DNA of 64,000 nucleotides from JAMCRM01 sp035561075 (GTDB lineage Bacteria; Acidobacteriota; Terriglobia; Bryobacterales; Bryobacteraceae). Location of the stretch: the NCBI GenBank assembly GCA_035561075.1, contig DATMYF010000037.1, positions 21,732 to 85,731 on the forward strand, written 5' to 3'. This document shows positions 18,348-26,952 of the stretch, piece by piece; the first letter of the stretch is position 1; each line of letters starts with the position of its first letter. The position numbers and the translations under genes are program-made. The notes below the pieces were generated by a model. The model saw only the letters and a program-made list of their open reading frames with translations, ran no database searches and was not told where the DNA came from.

Positions 18348-19868
18348 TCAGCTCCAGTAATTGCGGTCCAGACTGCGGTACTGCACGGCCTCGGCCAGGT
18401 GTTTGGCGGAGATGCTTTCGGAGCCGCCGAGGTCGGCGATGGTGCGGGCAACCTTAAGAATGCGGTCGTGGGCGCGGGCGGAGAGGCCCATGCGGCGGAC
18501 GGCCATTTCGAGGGTGCGCTCGCCGGCGTCGTCGAGCGCGGAAACCTGGCGGATGAGTCGCGCGGGGATACGTGAGTTGTAGAAGCCGCGCGCGTGTTGC
18601 ACGGCGCGGGCCCGCTCGACGCGTGCGCGGATATCGTCGGAGGCTTCGCTGTTGCCGTCGCCGCGCAGTTCCTTGTAGGGCACGGCGGGAACTTCGATGT
18701 GGATATCGATGCGGTCGAGGAGCGGCCCGCTGATCTTGCCGAGATAGCGCTGGATGACGCCCGGGGTGCAGCGGCACTCGCGCGTGGCGTCGCCGAAGAA
18801 GCCGCACGGGCAGGGGTTCATGGCCGCTACCAGCATGAAGTTCGAGGGAAAGCAGAGGGTCATCTGGGCGCGGGCAATGGTGACGGATTCTTCTTCAAGC
18901 GGCTGGCGGAGCAATTCCAGGACGTCACGCGGGAATTCGGGAAATTCATCGAGGAACAGGAGGCCGTGGTGCGCCAGGCTGACTTCGCCTGGGCGCGGCA
19001 TGCCCTGTCCGCCGCCGATGAGGCCGGCATCCGAGATGGTGTGGTGCGGCGCGCGGAAGGGGCGCTCGCGGAGAAGGCCCGCGCCCGTCTGGAGGATGCC
19101 CGCGACGCTGTGAACCTTGGTGGTTTCGATGGCCTCCTCGAACGTGAGAGGCGGCAAGATGCCTGCCAGGCGCTTGGCCAGCATGGTTTTGCCGGAGCCG
19201 GGGGGGCCGATCATGAGGACGTTGTGGCCTCCCGCTGCGGCGACCTCCAGAGCGCGCTTGGAGGTGGCCTGGCCGCGCACGTCGCGGAAATCTGCCAGTG
19301 CGGATTCGGAAAGCCGATGGCCGTTGGCCGGCGGCAGGGCGGGGGCAAACTCGCCGGGGCGTGCCAGCAGCCCGACCACTTCGGAAAGATGGCGGACGCC
19401 GTAGACGGATACGCCCTCAACGACGGCGGCTTCGGCGGCGTTTTCGGCCGGGAGCACCAGGTTGGGAATGCCGAGATCGCGCGCGCAGACCGCCACGGAT
19501 AATGCGCCGCGCACCGGCCGCACGGCGCCGTCGAGCGAGAGTTCGCCGAGGATGATGTGACGGTCGAGCCCGGAGACGATCCCCATGGCGCCAAGGATTC
19601 CCATGGCCATGGGGAGGTCGAAGCCGGCGCCTTCCTTGCGCACGTTCGCCGGGGCGAGGTTGATGGTGACGGCCTTGTTGGGATAGCCGAAGCCGGAGTT
19701 GATGAGGGCTGATTTGATGCGCTCGCGGCTCTCGCGGACCGCGGTGTCCGGCATCCCCACCATCACGAAGTCTCGCGCCGAGCCGGACTGGTACATGTCG
19801 ACTTCGACATCGATCAAGTGAGCATCGATGCCGTACACGGCGGCACTGCGGGTCTTGAACAGCGCCAT
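18348..19868 (-). CDS. comM: ComM/YifB-family AAA+ ATPase (Mg-chelatase-like)
   Basis: A 506-residue helicase-type AAA+ protein; ComM promotes branch migration during natural transformation. The N-terminal lobe (residues 1-170) is the Lon-S5-like ChlI domain. Walker A is GPPGSGKTMLAKRL, Walker B LLFLDEFPEF, and NPCPCGFFGDATRECRC is the zinc-like Cys cluster of the family. The C-terminus is the Mg_chelatase_C helical domain. The ATG at 19868 is preferred over a TTG five codons earlier. It is convergent with the outer-membrane gene, 15 bases apart. Confidence 0.93.
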   Translation of the reverse strand: MALFKTRSAAVYGIDAHLIDVEVDMYQSGSARDFVMVGMPDTAVRESRERIKSALINSGFGYPNKAVTINLAPANVRKEGAGFDLPMAMGILGAMGIVSGLDRHIILGELSLDGAVRPVRGALSVAVCARDLGIPNLVLPAENAAEAAVVEGVSVYGVRHLSEVVGLLARPGEFAPALPPANGHRLSESALADFRDVRGQATSKRALEVAAAGGHNVLMIGPPGSGKTMLAKRLAGILPPLTFEEAIETTKVHSVAGILQTGAGLLRERPFRAPHHTISDAGLIGGGQGMPRPGEVSLAHHGLLFLDEFPEFPRDVLELLRQPLEEESVTIARAQMTLCFPSNFMLVAAMNPCPCGFFGDATRECRCTPGVIQRYLGKISGPLLDRIDIHIEVPAVPYKELRGDGNSEASDDIRARVERARAVQHARGFYNSRIPARLIRQVSALDDAGERTLEMAVRRMGLSARAHDRILKVARTIADLGGSESISAKHLAEAVQYRSLDRNYWS

Positions 19869-19929
19869 TGTTGGAACCCGCAAGTATAGCGCAGGACGGT
19901 GTGGGACGCCGGGTTTACCGCCGGCCGGC

Positions 19930-22008
19930 TCAGTTCTCGAACACCACCATCTGATGTCCGTTCACTAGCGGCACCGTCACACGGGCGTATCCGTCGCGGT
20001 ATTCGCAGCGCAGCTCTTCACGCTGGGGGGCGAGGTAGACCTTGGCGGGTTGCCGCGGCAGGCGTGCCGCAAGGCTGATGTTGTGCAGCGGGATCACGTC
20101 CTCCACAATGTCGAGGTCCGGGCTGCGGCGCTCCGGAATGTAGTGCAGCACATGGAAAATCTGGCGGCCACGCTGGGTGGTGATGGTCACTTGCGCAGTA
20201 GTGGGCATCTCCGCCTTCACCAGCGGCTCAGGCAGCAGGCGGCGGAGCGCATTGCCCACCATCTGCCGGTAAACCGGGTAGCCGTGGCGCGCGTAGGCGC
20301 GGAAAATGGGCACGGCGAAATACACCACGCGCCCGCGTTGGGCGGCCGCCGCGTGGCCGGTGGGCTTATGGTAGGGTGTCTGCTCCACCTGGAAGTGGCG
20401 GAAATCCTTATCGAAGTAGCCACCCCACACGCGCGCCAGTTCCGTAGTGCCGGCCTGGACCTTCACCGCGGAGCCGGTCTCGTACATCTCGTGGACCATG
20501 TCGGGGACGCCGTCGCGCAGAGGCTCGAGCGCCTCAATGTACTGCGATTCGTGCTTCCACGGGCCTTCGTAATCGAGCCCCATGCCGGGCAGGGCAAAGC
20601 CCTTGCCGGCTTCGTCGAGCCCCGCCTCGTGGCTCAGTATCAAGGCACCGCCGGCGGCTGCGTAGGCGGCGAGCTTATCGCGCAACGCGGCGTCCAGGCG
20701 GTAATCGTCGGCCAGGATCACGAGTTTGTAGCGGGAGAGGTCGGACTCGCGGTCCACCACGTCGAACTGCTGATGCAGTTGCGTGAGCATGCGAGTTACG
20801 CCCATGGCGGATTCGTTGCCGCGCGGCACCGGGGGCGGATACAGGAAGGCGATCTCGGTGACGGCGGCGGCGCCTTCGCACCACGGCTCTTTTTGGACCA
20901 CCGAGCGATAGGTGCGCCCGATGCGCTCGTAGGTGCGTGGGTTCAGCCGGCCATCCGGGTGCAGGTGATCGCCGACGGAGCACTTGGTGGCCTGCGCCAG
21001 CATACTGAAGCACTCGTAATCGAGCGCGGCCTGGTTGCGGACGGTGCCGAAGTCGCCCCAGCTCCGGTGGAAGGCGCCGGTCATGCCCTGGGCCTCCAAT
21101 CCGAAATTGCGCAGGTAGCGCGAGGCCATCTGGAAATGGCTGTAGCCCCAGCTTCCGCCCGGCAGGGACTCGATCTCGACGTGGGTATAATCGGGGGCCA
21201 CCTGGCGCAGGAACTGCGGGCCCTGTCCGAGCCGGAAGGGACCGTTGATGTAGACGCCGGCCTTGGGCTTGCGCGCCCGCACGGTGGCGGCGAAACGGTC
21301 CATGGCGCGCTTCATTACTACATAGGAGTGCTTCTGGCGGTCCTCCGCCTTCGTGGCATCGAGCCCGAGTTTTTCCCGCTCCTGCATGCAGGTGGGGCCG
21401 TAGCAGCCCGAGGCAGGGTGGCTGTAATTGTCATAGAACAGGCCGTCGGCGGGGTACATCTGAAGCACTTCATCAGCCTGCGCAAGGATGTAATCGAGGT
21501 AGGGGGTATTCACGCAAACCAGGCCCAGGTTGGGGGTCAGCGGTCCGGCACCTCCGCGATGGCCGTACGACTTGCCCTCCGCATCCATGGCACGCCATTC
21601 GGCGTGCTCGCGCCAGACGTGTTGATCGTACATGGTGCTGATATAGACCGGCACGCGGATCCCCTGGCGGTGGCAGGCCTCGATCATGCCGCCCACCAGG
21701 TCGGTTTTCAGATTGGGATGCCGCACTCCCACCTTGGTCGGGTAATAGGACATGCCATGGTGACACTTACCGAAGATGGTGATGGAGTTGACTGCGGCTT
21801 CCTTGAGCACGCGCGCGAACTCCTCGGCGTTGAAGTTCTCGCCCACGCCGGTGACGGCCGGAGAGGTGTGGAAGTCCAGGTGGATGTGGCGGAATGTGAG
21901 CACTCCGGGCGGAGTGCCGGCGCCGGGCGCGAAACTCGCGAACCCAAGGAACCCGAGGCCCGCCGCCGCGCTCTGCAGCAGTTCGCGGCGCGAAATGTCG
22001 ATCGGCAT
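19930..22008 (-). CDS. Tat-exported glycosidase-like protein (TIM barrel plus GH42-trimerisation-like domain)
   Basis: A 692-residue protein. The N-terminus SRRELLQSAAAGLGFLG is a Tat signal. Residues about 40-400 look like a TIM barrel of the GH42/alpha-fucosidase-like type, with the acid-rich strand DGLFYDNYSHP. Residues about 430-600 resemble the beta-galactosidase trimerisation (class-I glutamine-amidotransferase-like) fold, with LVILADDYRLDAALRDKLAAY. A beta-sandwich closes the protein. Substrate unknown. The ATG follows GAGGAGA. It is last in a five-gene minus-strand operon and resembles in layout the gene at 30487-32661. Confidence 0.7.
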   Translation of the reverse strand: MPIDISRRELLQSAAAGLGFLGFASFAPGAGTPPGVLTFRHIHLDFHTSPAVTGVGENFNAEEFARVLKEAAVNSITIFGKCHHGMSYYPTKVGVRHPNLKTDLVGGMIEACHRQGIRVPVYISTMYDQHVWREHAEWRAMDAEGKSYGHRGGAGPLTPNLGLVCVNTPYLDYILAQADEVLQMYPADGLFYDNYSHPASGCYGPTCMQEREKLGLDATKAEDRQKHSYVVMKRAMDRFAATVRARKPKAGVYINGPFRLGQGPQFLRQVAPDYTHVEIESLPGGSWGYSHFQMASRYLRNFGLEAQGMTGAFHRSWGDFGTVRNQAALDYECFSMLAQATKCSVGDHLHPDGRLNPRTYERIGRTYRSVVQKEPWCEGAAAVTEIAFLYPPPVPRGNESAMGVTRMLTQLHQQFDVVDRESDLSRYKLVILADDYRLDAALRDKLAAYAAAGGALILSHEAGLDEAGKGFALPGMGLDYEGPWKHESQYIEALEPLRDGVPDMVHEMYETGSAVKVQAGTTELARVWGGYFDKDFRHFQVEQTPYHKPTGHAAAAQRGRVVYFAVPIFRAYARHGYPVYRQMVGNALRRLLPEPLVKAEMPTTAQVTITTQRGRQIFHVLHYIPERRSPDLDIVEDVIPLHNISLAARLPRQPAKVYLAPQREELRCEYRDGYARVTVPLVNGHQMVVFEN

Positions 22009-22033
22009 GTGAAAGTCTCCTCTCAAGAATTTC

Positions 22034-22060
22034 AGGGCCGGACGCGACTGGCCCGGCCCT
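22034..22060 (-). terminator. Hairpin between the ASRT-like gene and the glycosidase-like gene
   Basis: AGGGCCGG (22034-22041) pairs with CCGGCCCT (22053-22060) and overlaps the stop codon of the ASRT-like gene. There is no T-tract, so it may act as an intra-operon RNA stabiliser or partial terminator. Confidence 0.45.
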
Positions 22061-22424
22061 ACCCTGCGAAACCCATGACGGTGTAATACGCCAGGTTGCT
22101 CTGGCGCGTGTCCGCACGGCCGATCTGGCACACCACCGGCACGGTGCTTTCGAGCTTCAGGGCATACTGCCCGTACGGCATGCGGAAATCTCCGATCGGC
22201 TTATCCATCCGGATACACCGCACGCGCCGTGCCGGCACCTGCTGCGACACCGGCTGAACCGGCTCGCGGTCCTCAAAATAAACCGTGAGGATCACGCTGG
22301 CATCCCTGCCGTTCGGGTTCAGGATGATCAGCGATTCGTGGCCTTCGAGCGGGACTCCTCCGGCCGGTGGCAGGTCCCCATCCGGGAAGAACCACACCCG
22401 TTTCCCGCATTCCCGTTGCGCCAT
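22059..22424 (-). CDS. Anabaena sensory rhodopsin transducer (ASRT)-like ligand-binding protein
   Basis: A 121-residue soluble protein matching the ASRT superfamily along its length: KRVWFFPDGDLPP, LEGHESLIILNPNG, VYFEDREPV, the VPARRVRCIRMD block, PVVCQIGRADTRQSNLAYYT. The founding protein signals from a rhodopsin, but most relatives have no rhodopsin partner and are proposed small-molecule (sugar-type) binders. No rhodopsin gene occurs here; the neighbours are an M24 protein and glycosidases. The ATG at 22424 overlaps the M24 stop by the codon at 22422, giving translational coupling. A longer in-frame start lies inside the M24 gene and is not conserved. Confidence 0.82.
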   Translation of the reverse strand: MAQRECGKRVWFFPDGDLPPAGGVPLEGHESLIILNPNGRDASVILTVYFEDREPVQPVSQQVPARRVRCIRMDKPIGDFRMPYGQYALKLESTVPVVCQIGRADTRQSNLAYYTVMGFAG

Positions 22425-22431
22425 GAACACC

Positions 22432-23589
22432 TCAGAGCTGCACCAGGCGCGCGTGGCGGCTGGAGAAGCGCTCCACGCCATCGGCGGTCACCCGCACGCC
22501 GTTTTCCCAGCGCAGCCCGAAATCCTCGTCGTAGAAGAACGTGTCCACCTGGAACGTCATGTTCTCGGCGAGGTCGTACGTGGAGGTCGATTCCATCCAA
22601 GGGCGCTCCACCTCCATCATGCCGATGCCGTGGCAGGGCCCGTAGAGCATGTACCGGGCGAAGCCGCGCTGGTTTACCCACTCCTCGTATTCCCGGACCA
22701 CGGCGGCGGCCGGCTTACCGGCGCGCATCAGTTCCATGGTTTTGAAGTGGGCCTCCAGGCCGAACTCCACCAGCCGCTGTTTGCGGGCCGGCAGCGGGCC
22801 GATGGAAATGGGCAGCCCGACACTCGAAGAATACCCTCCCACGCGCGCCCCGATGTTGAGTTGGATCACCTCGTTCTCCACGATCTTGTTGTGGGTGGGA
22901 CGCGAGATGGCGTTCTTGGTGGCCCGGCCGCAGAAGCAGTAAAGCGCGTGACCTTCGTACTCGGCGCCGCGCTGGTAGATCTCCCGCTGGGCGATGCCGA
23001 TCACCTGTAGTTCGGTCATGCCGGGTTTGATCTCGCCCAGAATAGCGTCGATGGCCTGCTCGCTAATGGCGAAAGCTTCGCGCATACAGGCGACTTCATT
23101 TGCGCTCTTGGCCATGCGCAGGTTGATGAGGGTGTCATCGGCCTTCACCAGCTCCACGCCGGGGAGATCGCATTGCAGCCGTGTATACACCGGCAGGGTC
23201 ATTATGGAGTAGCCCACCAGCCCCAATCGGCGCAGCGAGCGGCCCGGCATGGCCCGCGCCAGCACGTCCTTGTAGGAGGCCACCGCGATGCCGGGATACT
23301 CCGGATCGGCCGACTCCCGGTACTCCACCATCTTCTCGATGGCGGGAATTTTGCTTCGCCCCTGCGCGTAGGCTTCGCTTTCCGGGCCGATCAGCAGCAC
23401 CGGCGTACCTTCCGCGGGAACGAAGACTCCGCCTGCCTCGAAGGTGGGCCAGTATTCGGAGAGGTAGCGCACGTTGGCGAAATCGGACTCGTTGCCGTGC
23501 ACCAGGGCGGCGTCCAGACCAGCCGCGCGGATGTTCTGCTGGAACCGTTCCATCCGCTGCCGGTATTCGCTATCGGGAATGGTGTTCAT
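22432..23589 (-). CDS. Creatinase-like M24 protein lacking two metal ligands
   Basis: A 385-residue pita-bread-fold protein of the creatinase/Xaa-Pro-dipeptidase family. The usual pair of Asp metal ligands (D-x10-D) is replaced by N245 and S256 in LNIGARVGGYSSSVG. H320 (CHGIGMMEVERP) and the Glu near E326-E328 and E362 are kept. Loss of the two Asp residues is the pattern of creatinase, which acts without metal, so hydrolysis of a C-N bond in a small amide or guanidino compound is more likely than peptidase action. The ATG overlaps the deacetylase stop as ATGA. No signal peptide. Confidence 0.82.
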   Translation of the reverse strand: MNTIPDSEYRQRMERFQQNIRAAGLDAALVHGNESDFANVRYLSEYWPTFEAGGVFVPAEGTPVLLIGPESEAYAQGRSKIPAIEKMVEYRESADPEYPGIAVASYKDVLARAMPGRSLRRLGLVGYSIMTLPVYTRLQCDLPGVELVKADDTLINLRMAKSANEVACMREAFAISEQAIDAILGEIKPGMTELQVIGIAQREIYQRGAEYEGHALYCFCGRATKNAISRPTHNKIVENEVIQLNIGARVGGYSSSVGLPISIGPLPARKQRLVEFGLEAHFKTMELMRAGKPAAAVVREYEEWVNQRGFARYMLYGPCHGIGMMEVERPWMESTSTYDLAENMTFQVDTFFYDEDFGLRWENGVRVTADGVERFSSRHARLVQL

Positions 23590-24467
23590 GAGGCCTCCTG
23601 GGCAATCTGGCGCGCCTGAAAGAATTGCGCCCCGCGCTCGCGCAGCATCCCGAGCAGCACGTCGAACTGCTCCACGGCGTACGGGCCGGTGTTTTTCACG
23701 ATGAACGGATCCGGCCGTACCGAGCCCTCGCCGTAATGGATTTCGCCCTCCGGCATGGGATGGAACTCCCACGGGTGGAAATAGAAGCAGAGGAACGGGT
23801 CCACTTTTTGCCGCTCGCAGAAACGCATATAGCCGTCGACGTGGTGCATCAGGGCGGGCGCACCGGCGGTGCGGAACAGGGGCCACTGGTCCATGTCGCG
23901 CCCATAGGGGTCCTCGGAATCCATGGAGAGGTCGGCGAAGTTGGGCAGTTCCATCACGCGCAGGGTGCCTTCCTTCGTCCAATCTTCGCGGCTGGGATGG
24001 TAGGGGGTGAGGCGCTCGCGGTAGTAATACATCGGGTAGCTGGCGTCGGCCAGGTAGCCCAGCGATTCGAGCGCGTTCACCATGGCGGTGGAGCCGAACA
24101 GGCGCGGCGCGCGGAAGGAGACGGGACGGAACCCGGCCACATCGGCCACCACGTCGGTGGCGACGCGCAGGCGGTTCTCCACCTCTTCGGGCAGCAGTGG
24201 GTAAACCCCCGGAATCTCGAACAGCGGGTCCCCGACGGTTTCGTGATAGAGGCTGTGGCAGCCGACTTCATGCCCCGCCTGGTGGACCTGCCTGAGCACT
24301 TCGGGGTGCTTGCGCGCGCTATCGCCGGTGAAGAAGAAGGTGGCGGTAATGCCGTGGCGGTCCAGCAGCTTCAAAATGACGGGCGTGGCGTGTACCAGCC
24401 CTTCGTAGTACGGCGTCCAGCTTCCAACATCCGTTTCGCAATCGATTCCGAGTACAACGCGTGGCAT
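23586..24467 (-). CDS. Polysaccharide deacetylase-like protein (NodB fold)
   Basis: A 293-residue protein with the NodB homology fold: the first metal Asp in GIDCETDVGSW, the His pair in GHEVGCHSLYHE, and FRAPRLFGS for the conserved Arg. These enzymes remove N- or O-acetyl groups from sugars. No signal peptide is visible, so it should act in the cytoplasm on an imported oligosaccharide. RBS GAGGAA precedes the ATG. Third-last in the minus-strand operon; 16 bases from the glycosidase-like gene. Confidence 0.83.
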   Translation of the reverse strand: MPRVVLGIDCETDVGSWTPYYEGLVHATPVILKLLDRHGITATFFFTGDSARKHPEVLRQVHQAGHEVGCHSLYHETVGDPLFEIPGVYPLLPEEVENRLRVATDVVADVAGFRPVSFRAPRLFGSTAMVNALESLGYLADASYPMYYYRERLTPYHPSREDWTKEGTLRVMELPNFADLSMDSEDPYGRDMDQWPLFRTAGAPALMHHVDGYMRFCERQKVDPFLCFYFHPWEFHPMPEGEIHYGEGSVRPDPFIVKNTGPYAVEQFDVLLGMLRERGAQFFQARQIAQEAS

Positions 24468-24483
24468 GTAATTCCTCGCTTTC

Positions 24484-26763
24484 CTATTGCTCCAGTTTGA
24501 GTCCATGTTGCTTGCGGTAGGCCGGAATCTCGCGGTCAAGCGCACCGCGGAGCTGCTGGATTTTCTCGGCCAGCACTTCCGGCGTATAGAAATAATCCTG
24601 TTCCCATTCGTAGCCCAGGCGGGAATCGCGCATTTGGGTGTCGCGCGCGGCTTGTGTGCGGGCCACTTCCTGCCGCAGGATGGTGGCCATGCGGTTCACG
24701 GTGCGGCTTTTTTCCGCGGGGTCGGCCGCCTTGGCGAGTTTGAGGCGCAAGTCTTCAAACTCGAGGATGGCCTGGTCGCTGCGCATCATGCGTTGCAACT
24801 GCTCGGCCAGCAGCACTTCCCGGAACGCCGTGCGGCGCTTGCTCACAGGCGCTTGCAGCGCGGCGCGGCGGTAGCTTTCAAGCCCCTTTTCCATCTCCCC
24901 AGCGGCCGCCAACAGGTACTTGTTGAATACCGGCAGGCTGAAGGGGCTGGCATAGCGCGCGGCGGTGTTGGTCTTGTTGGTAAAGTCCGGCACCAGGATG
25001 ACGCGCTCCGGCGCATAGGGCCAGTACTTGCTTATACGCAACCCGCCCGCCTGGACGCCCGGAATGGCCCAACTGTGCTCCACCTCGACGGCGCGCACCT
25101 TGGGTTCCTGGAAAAAGAAGGGCGAGCCGATGGAGTTGGTGGTGCCCATGTTGGGGCCGGTATCCGGCAACAGTGCGATGGCTTTGCTGAAGTGGTCCCA
25201 GGCGGTGAGCGCGAGGTCTTCGCTGCCGGGACCGAACTCGCGCCGTGCGATGGATTTCAGCAGGTCGTTCAGCGGCGGCGCGTCCGACCAACTGTACCAG
25301 TTGCGCAGTTCCGCCACCCAATTAGGCTTGAAACCGTAGCTCCAGGACTCCATGGTGCCGTCGATCTTGTGCTTTTCGAGTTGCTCGTAACGAGCATGCC
25401 ACTGGTAGGGGAAGGGCAGGTAAGGGAAGGTGCCGAACTGCCAGCTCGCAAAAGTGTCGGCCTTGGCGAAGACCTTCATGCCGCGCTGGCGGGCGCGCTC
25501 GATCTGTGCGGCGGAGACTTCGGCCGGCCCGACTTCATTGATGGCGTAGTCCTTGAGGTAGCCCTCCTCGCCGTCGCGCATAAAACTCTTGCCGTTTTCC
25601 CAGGTTACCAACGGGATCACGTCCTGGGCATAGCGGTCGATCACGTAGCGCTTAGTATCCACCGACCGCGCGCGGAAGTCGATATTGTAATCCCATGCCA
25701 GCACCTCGATGGCCGGGTTGATTTTGTGCATTTCCTCGGCGGCGATGGCCACCCCGTGGGTCCACGCGTCGATCCATTTGCGGATATCGCCGCGGTTCCA
25801 AGAGGGCCAGCGTTCGTAATCGAAGCCTTCGATGAGCAGCACGTAGCCGCGGATTTCCGGAAACTGGTTGACGTTGTCGCGAACCAGTTTGCGCAGCACG
25901 GCCTCGTTTTCGGGCGTGCCGTCCAGGTGGTGCATGATGGGGGCGTAGACATCCAGGCCGTAGCGCGCGGCGCGCTGGATCAGGTCGCGCATGCGTGCAG
26001 GGTTCTGCCGCCGCATCATGTAGTTGTAAGGCCAGCCGGCGATCACGCCGTTGGGGTTGGCGTAGACCGAGGCGTAAATCGCATCGAAGCCGTGGTGGGC
26101 GATCATGGAGAGATAGGTATCGGGCCACTCCATCCAGCCCAGGCCGGAAAGCGTCATGCGCGCGCCGTAGAGGCTGTGGCGGACGGTGTTGAGATCGCGC
26201 GGCAGGAAGGGGGCTTGCCGCATACTCATGCGCGCCTCCAGGTTGTAGAGGCCGTACATGGCCCCGCGCTCGTCATAGCCGCAGACCGCGATGCGCTCGG
26301 GCGCGACGACGATCTGGTAGTCCTTCCGGCCGGCAAGCGCGTCGCCGCAGCCGGGCATCTGGTCGCGCGTGCCTGCCACGATGGCGCGGCTCATTCCGCT
26401 CCACTCGGCCAGCGAGCCCGGCGTATTCAGTTCCACCCGCACCTGCATGGCGCGGCTGAGATAGTCGCGAAAATCCTCTGCCGCCTGGCGCAGCACCGGA
26501 CTGGAGGCGGCTGGGATGGCCAGCGTCCAGCCCTGTGCGGGCAGCGCCAGTTCATTCGCCGCGGGCTTGGCGGCCGGGTTGCGCCGCAGCGGCTCGGTCC
26601 AGGTCTCGATGGTCTTACGAAAATCGTGAGGCCGCTCGATGGGAAGTGCCGGCAAGGCGCGGGCGGCGAATTCGGCGGCCGTAATCCGGGCTTCAGCCGG
26701 AAGCCCGGGCTGCGCGCATAGCAGTGGGGCGGCCAAAAATAGCAGGCGGCGTAACTGGTGCAT
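24484..26763 (-). CDS. Large secreted glycoside-hydrolase-like protein (GH20b/alpha-glucuronidase-type N-domain)
   Basis: A 759-residue protein with a signal peptide (MHQLRRLLFLAAPLLCAQPG). Residues about 70-170 hold the N-terminal beta domain of GH20/GH67/GH115-type enzymes (AAEDFRDYLSRAMQV, then ERGAMYGLYNLEARMSM). A TIM barrel (about 190-490) and an all-helical C-terminal domain (about 600-759) follow. It is related in layout to the DUF4838 protein at 59207-61255. The catalytic residues were not assigned. It is first in the minus-strand operon and is transcribed away from the TonB receptor. A GTG five codons earlier is the alternative start. Confidence 0.66.
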   Translation of the reverse strand: MHQLRRLLFLAAPLLCAQPGLPAEARITAAEFAARALPALPIERPHDFRKTIETWTEPLRRNPAAKPAANELALPAQGWTLAIPAASSPVLRQAAEDFRDYLSRAMQVRVELNTPGSLAEWSGMSRAIVAGTRDQMPGCGDALAGRKDYQIVVAPERIAVCGYDERGAMYGLYNLEARMSMRQAPFLPRDLNTVRHSLYGARMTLSGLGWMEWPDTYLSMIAHHGFDAIYASVYANPNGVIAGWPYNYMMRRQNPARMRDLIQRAARYGLDVYAPIMHHLDGTPENEAVLRKLVRDNVNQFPEIRGYVLLIEGFDYERWPSWNRGDIRKWIDAWTHGVAIAAEEMHKINPAIEVLAWDYNIDFRARSVDTKRYVIDRYAQDVIPLVTWENGKSFMRDGEEGYLKDYAINEVGPAEVSAAQIERARQRGMKVFAKADTFASWQFGTFPYLPFPYQWHARYEQLEKHKIDGTMESWSYGFKPNWVAELRNWYSWSDAPPLNDLLKSIARREFGPGSEDLALTAWDHFSKAIALLPDTGPNMGTTNSIGSPFFFQEPKVRAVEVEHSWAIPGVQAGGLRISKYWPYAPERVILVPDFTNKTNTAARYASPFSLPVFNKYLLAAAGEMEKGLESYRRAALQAPVSKRRTAFREVLLAEQLQRMMRSDQAILEFEDLRLKLAKAADPAEKSRTVNRMATILRQEVARTQAARDTQMRDSRLGYEWEQDYFYTPEVLAEKIQQLRGALDREIPAYRKQHGLKLEQ

Positions 26764-26876
26764 ACGTGGAGTATCCACCAGTTTGATGTTTGATGCAAGG
26801 GTCGATTTGCCTCTTTAGCTCGCATTCATGGGTTTGATTGCTGTAACCGCGCTTTGGGGGGTTCTGAAGTTTTCTC

Positions 26877-26904
26877 TTGACTCTGTATACAATCGGTGTA
26901 CGAT
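26877..26904 (+). promoter_or_regulatory. Promoter of the TonB receptor with GTATAC-N5-GTGTAC operator in its spacer
   Basis: TTGACT (26877-26882) and TACGAT (26899-26904) are separated by 16 bases, a fair sigma-70-like promoter 49 bases before the ATG. The dyad GTATACAATCGGTGTAC (26885-26901) fills the spacer and overlaps the -10. The same dyad pattern precedes the GntR regulator gene at 35805-35821, so this is a likely repressor site. It lies in the 189-base divergent region shared with the minus-strand operon. Confidence 0.62.
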
Positions 26905-26952
26905 CGGCGAAGGACCGGTCTCGCGGTTCAAATGCTTCGAAGAGGTCAGAAC

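Noticed and set aside
20050..26721. Very long plus-strand open frames (678 and 744 codons) opposite the glycosidase-like genes
   Set aside because: They are rich in His/Gly/Ala/Val without domains or signal peptides, while the minus-strand frames show signal peptides and family motifs.
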